In this document: positions 9,989 to 20,419 of the stretch, piece after piece | Layout: every line of letters begins with the position of its first letter | Position numbering within the stretch: position 1 is the stretch's first letter | NCBI GenBank assembly: GCA_905221605.1 | Contig: CAJNDS010001724.1 | Coordinates: 444,916 to 508,915 of the forward strand | DNA: 64,000 bases | Reading direction: 5' to 3' | Source of the DNA: Symbiodinium natans | Taxonomy: Eukaryota > Sar > Dinophyceae > Suessiales > Symbiodiniaceae | Made by a program: the position numbers and the translations under genes | The notes under the pieces: generated by a model | Databases searched by the model: none | Seen by the model: the letters and a program-made list of their open reading frames with translations, nothing else | Told to the model about the DNA's origin: nothing

Positions 9989-10407
9989 GTTAGGGTTCAA
10001 AGGGTTTTAAAGTTGGTTTTGGGTTTGAGGGTTTCAGGGATTACAATTCGGGGTTTATAGGGTTTTGGGTTTATAGGTGTTGGGGTTTGTGGGGTTTTAG
10101 GGTTTGAGGGTTCGAGGTTTTGGGGTTTGGGGGTTTGAGGGTTTTAGGGTTTGAGGGCCTTTGGGGTTTTTAGGGTTTGTGGTTTCAGGGTTTCAGGGTT
10201 TAGGGTTTTAGGGCTTTTCGGGCTTTAGGGTTTAGGGTTTGGGGCTTCCTTCGGATTTCGGTTCAACAGTGCAGGGCTTTATGTACGGGCTTTGGGGTTT
10301 GCTCAGAGTGGGGAATCCCGGCGTGGTGTTTAGGTATGGGGAATGAGAGAATCAGGCACCGCGCGTCCCCTATATAACCCCATGACCGAACTACGGTACC
10401 TGCCCAG
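9989..10407. repeat. degenerate G-rich heptamer tract and spacer
   Basis: GGGTTTGAGGGTTT-type variants of TTTAGGG to about 10250, then 150 bp of unique noncoding sequence. Confidence 0.7.
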
Positions 10408-10538
10408 AATTCCCAAATGAGCATCAGTATGTCTGGGTTCAGAACAACTTAAGTTTGGCTGGGCTGGCTTCAGGGTCAGTTTCCCCCCAAGGCCATGAAC
10501 CCAATCATGTAGGCCCTGTTGCGTTCTACCTGTATAAG
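10408..10538 (+). CDS. putative exon upstream of the C26 gene
   Basis: Follows TGCCCAG, ends at GTGCCC, and is open for 43 codons (FPNEHQYVWVQNNLSLAGLA...). It could be an N-terminal part of the amidotransferase at 10632, but I see no family motif. Confidence 0.45.
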
Positions 10539-10631
10539 GTGCCCTGTGTATGGCCCTGAAGAAGTTACAAGCTAAATATCTCCAACTGTTTAGGGTTTAG
10601 GGTTTAGGGGCTCAACGCAGCATCACTTCAG

Positions 10632-10732
10632 GTACCACCTGGATCTCATCCAGCTGAACGGGGGGGCTGCCATCATGATCCCACGCACGAACCTCACACT
10701 CCCCTGCCTGGCGGAGTACTTGCCAATGGATG
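10632..10732 (+). CDS. C26 gene exon a
   Basis: Follows CACTTCAG and reads [20 protein letters not shown]..., matching the family segment before DGLLLxGG. Ends inside the Gly codon at a GC donor (GCACCT). The next 129 bp are an in-frame, stop-free intron, so a single long ORF (10675-11169) hides the junction. Confidence 0.7.
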
Positions 10733-13374
10733 GCACCTTGACAAGAGCAGTGCCTCAGGATATTGCGGGATCTTCTGATTGCAGGAGTGATGTGCTAAAC
10801 GGGTACACGTGCGGCCTTGCCCTGCAGGTTTCTTTTTGCGCAGAGGCTATAGCCAGCCGAGGTTTGCTCGTGGTGGAGGGAAACGACATCTCAGACGAGG
10901 TGCTGCGCAAGCAGCCCGGCTTTTCTTCGGCTTGCATTGAGTGTGGGGTTCCGATAAATCTTGAGTTGGTGGTTGCATCCCAGGTCGTTCAAGTCCTTGC
11001 TCAAGTTAAATATTGCCAGCAAGCATGGTCAGTGCTAACAGTAGCTTCACGCCACCTTCCGACTAATTTGCCTTGTTTTTTCTCCTTCTTCCTGGTAGAA
11101 GCTGCGCTTTGCCGAGAGATTTCCCGCACATCTCGGCTTGATCTTTTTCTCCGATCCCAAACCCTTTAACCCCTAAACCCTAACCCTCAAACCCTAAACC
11201 CCAAACCCTAAACCCTAGACCCTTAATAATTAATCAATTAATCCTGAAGAGGTACCGCTGCAGTGCGCCCGAGCGCCTCGAGGCATCAGCTGCCATGAAG
11301 TGGGCCAGCGACACCGAGTTCGCCGCTGGATCTGCAGGTTTCTTTAGTTACAGTAGCCAGTTGGGGGACTGCTGTGATGAGATCAAAGTAGCCACCTAAG
11401 TTTATGTACGGTAACCCCAGATAACAAAAAAAACCAGGGCCTCAACTTCAATCAACGGCCCTGAGTCCTAAACCCTAAACCCTAAACCCTAAACCCTAGA
11501 CCCTAAACCCTAAACCCTAGACCCTCAACAACTCCCAGGACATCTCGAAAGATGAGCTGGAGTTTGCCCTCATGCAATTGGCCCTCAGCTTTGGCTGCCC
11601 GATCCTCTCGCTCTGCCGGGGCTCGCAGATGCTGAATGTTCTGAGAGGCGTCTGGGCTGAGGTTCTGAGTAGGCAAGCGTGTGGGGCACTGCGAACCCTA
11701 AACCCTAAACCCTAGACCCTAAACCCTAAACCCTAAACCCTAAACAAAAAAACCTGTACAACACCAAATCTCATGGTCGGTAGAAGGTAAGGTTTCGCTT
11801 GCGATTGAAAGCAGCAAAGAAAGTCACTGAACCCAAAGGTAAGCAGTCCCCCCCCCCCCCCCCACCCAGCCAGTCAGAAGGGGTTGGTTGGAGTCATGAT
11901 TGTTGAGTAAATTCCCGAAACCCTAAACGCTAAACCCTAAACCCTAAACCCTAAAAACTAAACCCTAAACCCTAAACCCTAAACCCTAAACCCTACTGTA
12001 AACCGTTTGAGGGGGCCGCTGGGGGAACAGGCGCCGGAATGGATGTCGTCAAGCCCTCGGCGTATTAGGGTTCAGGTTTAGGGTTAGAATTGCGACTATC
12101 CCTTGACATGTTCCCCGTTATACTAGCAGTCCTTAAGTAGTGATTCTAATCCGGAGTTTAATCCCCATTCAGGACTTTTAGTATAAGGGAGAACATCCCA
12201 AACCATCCCCCATGGGGTATATTGACCGTAAACCTTTCATCACTTCGTCTCCAAAGTATTGCAACCTTCGCCGTGAGAGGAGGGACCCTCATCGGGGATA
12301 TCGAAAAAGACGTCCCGGGCGCCATTGTGCACTTGAAAGATGCAGCAGATCCGTCATACGACTCCTACAGGCATCCAATCCAGGTGGGCAGTATCCGAAA
12401 ATAGTGGACCCCGCCCCCCCTAAACCCTAAACCCTAAACCCTAAACCCTAGATGATTAGAAATCCTTACGAAGGGAAGACCACCTCTCCCGCCCCCAAGA
12501 AACGAGGCACGAATTCCCTTCTGCATCCCAAAATACTGTGGTACTTCGTATAGGAGCCCCCAAGAAGGGCCCCAAAATTTCTTCGAAACCTTAAATATTA
12601 GAATCCTCCCATTCTGACAACCCCCCCCCCCCCCCCTTAACAACAAAGCCCCTACACCCTAAAACCCTACATGAAGCCTAAAACCCCTAAACCCTAAACC
12701 CTACACCTTGAAGCCTAAAACCCCTCAACACTACACCCTGAAGCCTAGAACCCCTAAGCCCTAAACCCTAAACCCTAAGTTTCGGAGACGTTCAGGTCCT
12801 GCCAGGCACTCCCCTGGCATCCTGGTTCCACGACTCCCTGGCACCTGGGCCACAGTTTGTGCGGATGAGGGTTTAGGATTTAGGGTTTGGGGTTTAGGGT
12901 TGAGAGCTCCATCCAGGGTTCTATGGCTAGAGAGTTGTAGGGTGGTAGAGTTGTAGGGTGTAGGGCAGCCATAAGTTTTTTTCTTCGCATCTAGTAGTGA
13001 GAGGAAGTGTTTCCCCAGACCTAGCACTCGGAGTATACTTAGCAGTCTCGGTTTGCTCTGGTCTTGGGACAGTTCTGCACGGCTTGCGCAACATAACTGG
13101 GCAGGTGGATGGCAACGAGCTCCAAGTGAATTCATACCACCACCAAGGGGTGGCGACCCTGGGCCGAAATTTGAAGCCCATGGCCTACGCCCCAGATGGA
13201 GTGCTGGAAGGCTTCTATGACTGCCGCTACAGCCCACAAGAAGGACGTTTCACAGTAGGATTGCAGTTCCATCCAGAACGGATGCTGGGAGACTATCCCG
13301 GATGCAAGGCAGTTTATGACGACTTCATGATGGCATGCAAGAGTTTCAAGGCACGGCAGCATTTTACCTGCTGA
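10632..13374 (+). CDS. peptidase C26 / gamma-glutamyl-GABA hydrolase-like (class I glutamine amidotransferase fold), six exons
   Basis: Exons 10632-10732, 10862-10899, 11250-11321, 11539-11647, 12280-12390 and 13073-13374 join in phase throughout. Together they give the family's landmarks in order: substrate-loop [12 protein letters not shown], the nucleophile elbow [17 protein letters not shown] (catalytic Cys codon 11614-11616), VNSYHHQG, and the His/Glu pair QFHPE (13270-13278). Known members (PuuD, gamma-glutamyl hydrolase relatives) cleave gamma-glutamyl amides, usually in the cytosol. The substrate here is not known. Three donors are GC rather than GT. Introns carry C-rich telomere arrays (11166-11222, 11466-11525, 11921-11998). 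The N-terminus is incomplete: exons upstream of 10632 were not identified with certainty. The C-terminus (QHFTC, TGA) looks complete. Confidence 0.82.
10862..10899 (+). CDS. C26 gene exon b
   Basis: Follows AGCCGAG, reads [12 protein letters not shown] and ends at GTGCTG. Corresponds to the LLLPGGxDI loop of the family, with Glu in place of the first Gly. Confidence 0.75.
11250..11321 (+). CDS. C26 gene exon c
   Basis: Follows CCTGAAG and reads [20 protein letters not shown]... to TEF, ending at a GC donor (GCCGCT). An alternative GT donor at 11338 would break the phase. Confidence 0.65.
11539..11647 (+). CDS. C26 gene exon d (catalytic Cys)
   Basis: Follows AACTCCCAG and reads [19 protein letters not shown]... 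then [13 protein letters not shown], the nucleophile elbow. Ends at a GC donor (GCGTCT). Confidence 0.85.
12280..12390 (+). CDS. C26 gene exon e
   Basis: Follows CGTGAGAG, continues [20 protein letters not shown]... to YRHPIQVG, and ends at GTATCC. Matches the GGTLYQDI...H region of the family. Confidence 0.8.
12400..13072. other. last intron of the C26 gene
   Basis: Holds C-rich heptamers (12420-12452), CCTAAAACCCC variants to 12780, a short G-rich run near 12870 and a C homopolymer. No coding signal seen. Confidence 0.7.
13073..13374 (+). CDS. C26 gene exon f (terminal)
   Basis: Follows a T-rich tract and GGGACAG. Contains [15 protein letters not shown] and [10 protein letters not shown] (catalytic His and Glu) and ends at TGA. 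Confidence 0.88.
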
Positions 13375-13971
13375 CACTTGGCAGAATTCGGAATTTGCGA
13401 TGGCCCCTGCAGTAAGACACTCCTTTGCAAGCCCCATTCTGGAGTGTTATTATGTATATAATCTGTACTCTAAGACATATATGTATGCAAGGAGGCGCAG
13501 GGGCCAGCTTTTACCTGAAAGCTTCACATAGCCAGGTACAGACCCAGGTCCTCATCTCCCTACTGTTGCAACTGCCGCAGGTGAGACGAGCACAGCTCTT
13601 TAAGTTTTAGGAATCTGCAACTTTTGAAGAATTGCCGAGTTCGAAGCTCCCACGGGCTACCATCGTGGCCTGTGTTCAACTGTTTTTTGTCTCTTCCTCA
13701 GCAAGAAGCACCTAGGGATACTTGGGAATCTAACTTTCAACTGAGTAATCTGATTCCTAAGAAACAGCAAAAACTGTGATTTCTGCTAGGGTTCCAAACT
13801 CAGTCTAAGAGCACTGCTCTGGGCATAAGGTGACGTTGATGGTGGTGGGGCTCCGAGTTGCCAGTTGAGGTAGCGGTCGTGGTTTAGGGTTTAGGGTTTA
13901 GGGTTTCGGGTTTAGGGTTTAGGGCTTAGGGTTCAGGGTTTAGGGTTTAGGGTTTAGGGTTTAGGGTTTAT
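13375..13971. other. 3' flank of the C26 gene
   Basis: Unique noncoding sequence, then a G-rich telomere-like array (13882-13970). No polyadenylation signal can be assigned. Confidence 0.6.
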
Positions 13972-14037
13972 GGAGATCCGGTGCTTCGGGAGTTGAGGCG
14001 CCTTGGTGTGGATAGCCACCAAGCCCTCGAAAGTTAA
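13972..14037 (+). CDS. possible terminal exon, unknown gene
   Basis: Emerges directly from a TTTAGGG array and reads YGDPVLRELRRLGVDSHQAL..., ending at TAA. Confidence 0.4.
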   Translation, partial: GDPVLRELRRLGVDSHQALES

Positions 14038-14227
14038 AGAATCCAGGCTCAATCCGACTTGATGGTGCAGGGGCCGCGACTTCATTTTTGGCCATTTTAG
14101 TTGAAGGGTTTAGGGTTTAAGGTTTAGGGTTTACGGTTTAGGGTTTAGGGTTTAGGGTTATTAAATAAGAGCATATACCTATGGGTTAGGGTTTAGGGTT
14201 GAAGGTTTGTGTCAGGGTAGGTGGCAG

Positions 14228-14273
14228 CGGAGGTCGGCAACAGCGACTGTCAGCGAGCCATGTTCTCTGGTCG
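14228..14273 (+). CDS. putative exon, unknown gene
   Basis: Follows GGTGGCAG, reads EVGNSDCQRAMFSG and ends at GTTGGG. Joins in phase to the exon at 14477; the intron between contains a G-rich array (14348-14425). Confidence 0.6.
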
Positions 14274-14476
14274 GTTGGGCCTGTGAAGTATAGTAGCTGG
14301 AGAGCCACTAAGGATCCTGGCTAGGCTGTAACAACCACTCCAAAGAGCTGGGTTTAGGGTTTAGGGTTTAGGGTTTAGGGTTTAGGGTTTAGGGCTTAGG
14401 GTTTAGGGTTTAGGGTTTAGGGTTAAGGCGTTCGGATAGGCATGTGTTGCACTGGCGAGCCGAGCTCCTACCACAG

Positions 14477-14564
14477 GAACCTGGGCAACGCCCGTGTGCA
14501 AGACCACAGCATCTCAGGCAGAACAAAGGACGGCACACTCCCACGTACCTTTGGGGCCTCAGAG
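14477..14564 (+). CDS. putative exon, unknown gene
   Basis: Follows CCACAG and reads NLGNARVQDHSISGRTKDGT... to FGASE. Ends exactly where GTTTAGGG begins. Product not recognised; the composition is clearly protein-like. Confidence 0.65.
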
Positions 14565-14618
14565 GTTTAGGGTTTAGGGTTTAGGGTTTAACTTTCTCCG
14601 CCAAGTGTGAGGGTTCAG

Positions 14619-14657
14619 GCGCGATGTACCAAGCAACAACATCATGTGAATCGTATC
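14619..14657 (+). CDS. possible exon, unknown gene
   Basis: Follows GGTTCAG in phase with the previous exon (ARCTKQQHHVNRIACLK). No GT donor; the end is a guess. Confidence 0.3.
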
Positions 14658-14985
14658 GCATGCCTGAAGGGACTAGGACCCGGAGTAGGCCCTTGTAGGG
14701 TTGGGGTTCCCTTCTCATCCCCTTAAACCAGAAAGGGTACCCTTTTTACTCCTAGGCTACTCCTGGGTCTAGGGGACCTCTAAGGGGTTTTGGTTGAGGG
14801 CTTAGGCTGTAGGGATTAAGGGACATGCCGGACATATGTTCGGTGTGGGTGTTGCGCCGTGGGTCAGCCGAGGGAAGGTACCCAAGCACATGCCAAGATG
14901 CCGACACTACCATCTTGACTGCTTCATAAACCCTAAACTCTAAACCCTAACCCTAGACCCTAAACCCTACATACCCCTGAGGCAG

Positions 14986-15024
14986 GAACATCGGCATGCT
15001 TATCTTGCACATCTCGCCTTCAGG
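14986..15024 (+). CDS. putative short exon
   Basis: Follows GAGGCAG, reads NIGMLILHISPSG and ends at the strong donor GTATGT. Preceded by C-rich heptamers. Confidence 0.45.
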
Positions 15025-15120
15025 GTATGTATGGTTTGCACGCAACCCCCTGAAACCATGTGCCGGGAGCACAAGTTTTTGTCCCATACTTCTTGGTGGG
15101 CGACAGCATTCCCGAGCTCC

Positions 15121-15215
15121 CTAAACCCTAAACCCTAAACCCTAAACCCTCAACCCTAAACCCTAAACCCTAAACCCTAAACCCTAAACCCTAAACCCTA
15201 AACCCTAAACCCAAA
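15121..15215. repeat. telomere-like array, C-rich
   Basis: About thirteen CCCTAAA units. Confidence 0.95.
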
Positions 15216-15578
15216 TCCTAAACCAAAAAACCTTAACCCTTAACCCTAAATCGCACAACTTCCAAGGAGCTTGCAGTCACCAGGTAGGCCCTTCCTTGGG
15301 GGCCAAATGAACCCTAACATTGGGGCCTCAGACCCTCTACTACAAAACAAACCCTTATAATGTACATGAGCCCAAAACCCGAAATCCCTTCAGGGTTCAT
15401 TTAATCCCGTTGGGTTTAAGAGGATCATATTTGGGATTCGTTCAGCAGGTTTTTGAAGGGCCAACCTGGGTCAAAGCGGATTTGGGTTTAGGGTTTATAG
15501 GGTTTAGGATTCAGGGTTCAGGGTTCAGGGTTTAGGGTTTAGGGTTTAGGGTTTAGGGTTTAGGGCCCCACTGGCCAG

Positions 15579-15643
15579 GCGCAGTGCGAGGGTCGGAGCG
15601 GCCGACCGCTGGCAGCTCGGCGCCTTGCCTCAGAACAAGGGAG
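15579..15643 (+). CDS. possible exon
   Basis: Follows CTGGCCAG and ends at GTTTCG. All three frames are open, so the frame cannot be chosen. Confidence 0.3.
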
Positions 15644-15960
15644 GTTTCGAGAGCCGTTGATCTTAGGAGGGTTTAGGGTTTAGGGTTTCGGGTTTGAGTC
15701 GGGTCTTCTAGGACCGAAGGAAGGGCCTTATTCCCTTTGTTTAGTTTTTTCGCCCCCTTACAAGCTCCTTTAAACAGAAAGGGCGCGCTTTTTCGGGTTT
15801 TCAGGGTTGCGGGTGCCAATGAACTCAATGGGTACTTTCGAATGCTTGCTATGAAACAGAGTACGGAGATTTTAAGGTTTTGGGAATAGGCCTATACGTA
15901 GAGGGCATAGGGTCCCATTGTCTTTAGGCGCCATCTGAGGGGGCTGGAAGTTTCAAAGGG

Positions 15961-16043
15961 CTCTCTCTATCTCTATATATATATATATATCTCTCTCTCT
16001 CTCTCTCTCGCTCTCTCTCCCTCCCTCCCTCCCTCCCTCTCTC

Positions 16044-16084
<41 letters not shown>

Positions 16085-16400
16085 TCGGGTCTCTAGTGAA
16101 CCAAGAACTCCACACCTTATAAGATCTTCGGATGGGCGTTGAGGGTTTGAGGGTTTTAAGGGTTTAGGGCTGCGGTCGTTCAGGCCCGAAAGTACGGAGC
16201 GCCAAGCGCCTGAGAGAGAGAAAGAGGAGAGGGAAGGAGGGGGAGAGGGGGAGAATGGGAGAATGGGGGAGACGGGGAGATGGGGGAGAGGGGGAGAGAG
16301 CGAGAGAGCGAGAGAGGGAGAGAGGGAGAGAGGGAGAGAGGGAGAGAGGGAGAGAGGGACTGTATTGAGTAGCATGATGGGAAAAAAGGGGGGGGGGGAG
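15961..16400. repeat. (CT)n and (GA)n low-complexity tracts
   Basis: CT/CCCT-rich tract (15961-16082) and GA/GGGA-rich tract (16210-16400), roughly complementary. Long ORFs across them are repeat artefacts. Confidence 0.9.
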
Positions 16401-16500
16401 NNNNNNNNNNNNNNNNNNNNNNNNNNNNNNNNNNNNNNNNNNNNNNNNNNNNNNNNNNNNNNNNNNNNNNNNNNNNNNNNNNNNNNNNNNNNNNNNNNNN
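16401..16500. other. assembly gap
   Basis: One hundred Ns. The real length is unknown; it follows a GA/G-homopolymer tract that probably stopped the assembly. Confidence 1.
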
Positions 16501-17018
16501 AAAGGTCATGGTCGGCGACACGGCTGCCACCCTTCAGCTAAACCCCTAGACCCCAAACCCCTAAACCCGAAACCCTAAACCCTAAACCCCTAGCCTAGAC
16601 CCTCGACCAGGGGCTTGTTTTGCACCGCACGACTTGTTATCAGGAGCCGATCGACAGAAGTCCTGACGAAACTCAGCCTTCGACCCTTTGCACCCTGAAA
16701 CTGAGCCACCCGTGCTGCTATCTCTATTTTTTTAGTTTAGGGTTTTGGGCTCTTCTCCCCTACACCTTTCATCCTCACCGCAGCACCTTGCCGAGGAAAG
16801 CTGTTCCCTATTAACCCTGGCCTTGAACCCCAAAGCCTCTTCTTTATCAGCTATTTCCGGTGTGTTGACATCGGAAATCAACAGTCGATCCTAGAAGCCC
16901 TCTCGGGTTTAGGAGTTAGGGCTTTAGGTTCTTTAGGGTGTAGGTCGGCCCAAAACCCTAAACCCGAAACCCTAAACGCATCTAAACCCTAAACCCCAAG
17001 CCCTAAACCTGGGGTAAG
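16501..17018. other. noncoding stretch
   Basis: Contains C-rich heptamer variants at 16540-16600 and 16955-17010. No supported exon. Confidence 0.6.
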
Positions 17019-17054
17019 GTGGAGGTGATCAACGCGGAGAACTTGCCGCGGGAG
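17019..17054 (+). CDS. C2 exon 1
   Basis: Follows GGGTAAG, reads VEVINAENLPRE and ends at a GC donor (GCTTCG) that keeps phase with the next exon. Confidence 0.6.
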
Positions 17055-17754
17055 GCTTCGTAGAAAACGCGGGTTCGGCGTTCCCATTTCGGGCCGGTGC
17101 TAGGGGCGAAGTGACTGGGACCTAGGTTGATTTCTAAAGGGTAGTATCACAGACACGCAGGTAAGACACATGCATATGGAGGTTTCTCTAAGTATCCTGC
17201 CTCAGTTCAGTTCCTTGAGACCCGAACACCTGGGTCCATGTAGACCAAAGACCATCCGCACACAACGTTCTCCGGGCTTTGGGCTTTAGGGTTTGAGATT
17301 TAGGGTTTAGGGTTATTAGGGTTTAGGGTTAGGGTTTAGGGTTAGGGTTAACCCCTGAAATTGCTGCTGTTCGAAGCGTGTTTGCTTGCGGTTCGGGTGC
17401 ATGTGGTCTGATAGGGGTGCGAGCAGGCAGACCTCTGGAATGATGTAATAGGGTTGCCATTGTGTTGGGTCAAGGCTACTTGGGCATACATGGGTCTGTA
17501 CTTTGTGTGTGTGTGTGTGTGTTGTGGTGTGTGTGTGTGAGGGAGTGATGCTGTGGTTGGTTATTTCAGTGGATGAAGTTGTCTTGCCCTAAACATGCTG
17601 TATGCCCTGCAAAGTGGAGTTCGGTTCAGCTAGGCAGGAGGCAAACAAAACCCCTTAAACGCCAGGACCTGTGCATCTTTGAGGGCACCTCTGATCCGTT
17701 CGTGGAGGTCAGTCTTCTTCTCTTCACTTAGGGCTAAGAGTCTTGGTACCCCCC

Positions 17755-17785
<31 letters not shown>

Positions 17786-19977
17786 ATGCTACCCTTACTT
17801 TTTTTTTTTTTTTTTTTTTTTTTGGGGGGGGGGGGGGGGGGTTCTGGGTTCTCTAAAAAAGCAACTAACCCCAACACCTTATAGGACGGTTGCTGGGCCA
17901 CCACGGAGTGTTGGGTTCAGGTTCTATAGGGCGTTGAAGCCTTGGTGTTTGACGTTGTGAAGATCCACTCTTTGCAGCTCGGTGCTTTAGATCTTCTGGC
18001 TGAGGGCTTTCTAAACTCTCGCATGGGTTTCTCAGTCATGTGCCTTGGGATCGTGGTCACACGGTTGTGGCAGGGACTTTGTAGGGCCAGCCGGAAGGGA
18101 ATCAGGATGAACGGCCACCAGGTTTCAGGGCTTGGGGTTTGAAAACTTGCGTTGGGGTATAAAACCTAAACCCGAAACCCAAGAGAATAGAGTTTAGGGT
18201 TTAGGGTTTTAGAGTTTAGGGTCCTGGGCCAGGCTTCGGAGAAGCTACTGCAGATTCTGAGCACGTGAAGCCCCAAGAGATCCACCGACATGTATTTGCC
18301 ACTGTGCTCTTCACTCAAGACCCGTCGAGGGATCACACCACAACTTTTTTCTTGGCCCCCAGAACAGGTTGGGATTAGGGTTTAGGGTTGACGGTTTATC
18401 GGGTTTAGGGCTAGGGTTTCCCTCCCACCCCACACAGATTTGCTCCTTCATTCCTCTCGTCTGCCCACTGGGGCGGGCAGGTCGTCGCGACCTCCGCGAA
18501 TGGGTTCTGCTTCCGCCAGCAGAGCAAGGTGCAAATAAGGACCCGAAGTGCGCTTGGGGGGATGGCTTAGCATATCATGACATGTCCCCAGGACTATGTA
18601 GAGAGTTTCGAATGTCTCAAGTTTCGAATGCCTCAAAGTGTCCGTAGCCAAGGGTAGCTACATGGTCCCTTAATGTGGTTGGAGTACGGGCCCTTGGGGT
18701 TATGGAGTATATAAATCGTACGCCCCTTATCAGGGCCTATATATTTGTGGACCATGTAATAACCCTTAGACCTTAAGCCCAAACCGTTTCACGTTGTTCA
18801 GGTGTTGCAGGTGTTCCGTGCCGCGCCATCTGTTTTTGCGAGTCTGCAATTTTCTCCTCAGAGACTGCACGCTCTCGCCCTAGTATTTTCTTCTTATCAT
18901 CCCTATTATGCTTTTGTATATACACTTCAATGCACCTGTGCATAAATTCGCGTGCCCATTGTGCAAAATGTCATTTGACCATTTTGATGTGCCGGGGTCG
19001 AAAGACATCATCCGAGACTCGCGCTTGCTGATGAAGGGTTGAGGGCGCGGATTAGGGTTTGGGGTCAGGGGTCAGGGTTGTCGGAGAGTCCCGGTAGAAG
19101 AAAGGTTTAGAGGTTAAGGCCAGCGAGACACCGTGATGCCTGGGGGTCGGGCTGGACGTGCAATGCCACTCATGCCACCATCAGGGGACCGGTGCTGCAA
19201 CGATCGCTACACCGCCAAACTCCAACACACTTGTCAAGGTATGCTCTCGAAGCAAGATTAGACCTAGGCCATTTGCTTCAGGGCCCCCCCCCCCCCAAGA
19301 AAAAAAGGACGCAACAACAATTCTCATTAGGGCAATACAGGGATTTCATGTTTTCGGTGTGTCTTAAGCAATTCGTCCTTCACGCTGCCGTGGTCTGCAT
19401 GCAAACTCTTCCTACTGCAGTCCCGCTCCGCAGTGCGGGTGGCAGACCCTTCCTACTTCATAGTTGCTGAGTGAGTAGGGTTTAGGGTTTAGGGTTTAGG
19501 GTTTAGGGTTTAGGGTTTAGGGTTTAGGGTTTAGGGTTACTTCACACTTTTTGGGATACTATAATCCCCTATAGAACTGAAAAGTGTAGACTTTTTTTGG
19601 GGGGCTTATGAACTCAGCAACGAAGACTTGGAGGTTCATGTGTTGTTCTACGTGGGATCCTAAGTATGGTAGGTGTACTTATCTACTTCTCACCCTATAT
19701 GTTGGGGGCACTTCGAACCCGAAGTATAGCTAGCTTCCCATGAACATCCTTCCTACCATATGGTCACGTCCCTAAATTAGGGTCCCTTTTTGGTGTCCTC
19801 ATTATATCCCTAAACCCGAAAAAATTAGCCCTAAACCCTAAAAGCCCTAAACCCTAAAAGCCCTAAACCCTAAGCCCGAATTTAGAGCACTGACCATATG
19901 GACCCCATGGTGCCGCTTTCGCAGGACTCTGAACCCGAAGTGGTCCGAGGTCTTTGAGCTCCCGGTCGCCAGGAGCG
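17019..19977 (+). CDS. C2-domain protein, exons spread over 3 kb (partial)
   Basis: Islands at 17019-17054, 17666-17707 and 19925-19977 give three consecutive C2-domain blocks: VEVINAENLP, then FEGTSDPFVE, then TLNPKWSEVFELPV. This is the order in Ca2+-dependent membrane-binding C2 domains (xxAxxLPxxD, SDPYVxV, TLNPxWNE). Islands at 19185-19238 and 19421-19470 fit between them in phase, but their C2 assignment is inference. Acidic residues in SDPF are kept; other Ca2+ ligands cannot be placed. The ends of the gene are not found; candidates are 18438-18538 and 20292-20373. Confidence 0.65.
17503..17540. repeat. (GT)n microsatellite
   Basis: GT dinucleotide run with one interruption. Confidence 0.9.
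17666..17707 (+). CDS. C2 exon 2
   Basis: Follows AACGCCAG, reads DLCIFEGTSDPFVE and ends at the good donor GTCAGT. SDPFVE is the C2 signature. Confidence 0.7.
17751..17842. repeat. homopolymer cluster
   Basis: Consecutive runs of C, A, T and G, each about 10-25 bases. Possibly an assembly or sequencing weak spot. Confidence 0.85.
18438..18538 (+). CDS. possible exon within the C2 gene region
   Basis: Follows CCACACAG, is open throughout (ICSFIPLVCPLGRAGRRDLR...) and ends at GTGCAA. A second acceptor at 18480 gives another open frame. Confidence 0.4.
18660..19184. other. noncoding stretch
   Basis: Unique A/T-rich sequence with a few degenerate heptamers near 19040. No supported exon. Confidence 0.5.
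19185..19238 (+). CDS. putative exon, C2 gene region
   Basis: Follows ACCATCAG, reads GTGAATIATPPNSNTLVK and ends at GTATGC. Confidence 0.45.
19421..19470 (+). CDS. putative exon, C2 gene region
   Basis: Follows CCTACTGCAG, reads SRSAVRVADPSYFIVA and ends at the canonical donor GTGAGT. In phase with the exon at 19925. The donor lies inside the terminal inverted repeat of the MITE-like element at 19463. Confidence 0.55.
19463..19625. repeat. MITE-like repeat interrupted by a telomere-like array
   Basis: Ends TAGTTGCTGAGT and ACTCAGCAACGAAG. Internal sequence AACTGAAAAGTGTAGA resembles the copy at 9798-9918. A nine-unit TTTAGGG array (19475-19538) sits inside its left part. Confidence 0.6.
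19627..19756. repeat. MITE-like repeat (ACTTGGAGGTTCATGG family)
   Basis: Starts ACTTGGAGGTTCATGTG and ends CTTCCCATGAACATCC, directly behind the previous element. Confidence 0.55.
19925..19977 (+). CDS. C2 exon with TLNPKWSE block
   Basis: Follows GCTTTCGCAG, reads TLNPKWSEVFELPVARS and ends exactly at GTTTAGGG. TLNPxW is the most diagnostic C2 motif. Confidence 0.75.
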
Positions 19978-20291
19978 GTTTAGGGTTTAGGGTTTAGGGT
20001 CTAGGGTCTAGGGTCTAGGGTTAAGGGTTTAGGGTTTAATGCCGGCTTGAGATGGCCTAGGGAGAGGGCTTTCGTGTTGCTTTGCAGCTTCTCCCGAAAG
20101 GCCAGTTGTCTTGAGACGTGTCTTCTCTCATCGCTTGTCTGCGCCTTTTCGCACTTCGTTGTAGAGCCGCTGCTTCCTGGCCTTATGCGAGCGAAGCATA
20201 GGGCTGAACCACAAGCTGCCCCCAAACCCTAGGGTTTAGGGTTTAGGGTTTAGGGTTTAGGGTTTAGGGTTACCCTTTGTCAGCCACGCAG

Positions 20292-20373
20292 GACGCCAGA
20301 TGCTCTCAAAGAGGCTTTTGCCCCGCACCCGGGGCAGACGCAGCCAGGGTTCATGGTGCTCAAGGGAGTGAAG
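20292..20373 (+). CDS. putative exon, unknown
   Basis: Follows CACGCAG and ends at GTTTAGGG. The best frame reads TPDALKEAFAPHPGQTQPGF.... Whether it belongs to the C2 gene is unclear, because the phase does not fit that frame. Confidence 0.45.
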
Positions 20374-20419
20374 GTTTAGGGTTATTAAGCCCCAAGCCGT
20401 AAACCCTAAACCCTAAACG

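Noticed and set aside
15924-16541. Open frames across CT/GA tracts and the N gap
   Set aside because: Low-complexity Arg-Glu and Ser-Pro repeats, and part of the sequence is unknown.
17679-17960. 93-codon frame with poly-Pro and poly-Phe
   Set aside because: Made of homopolymer runs.
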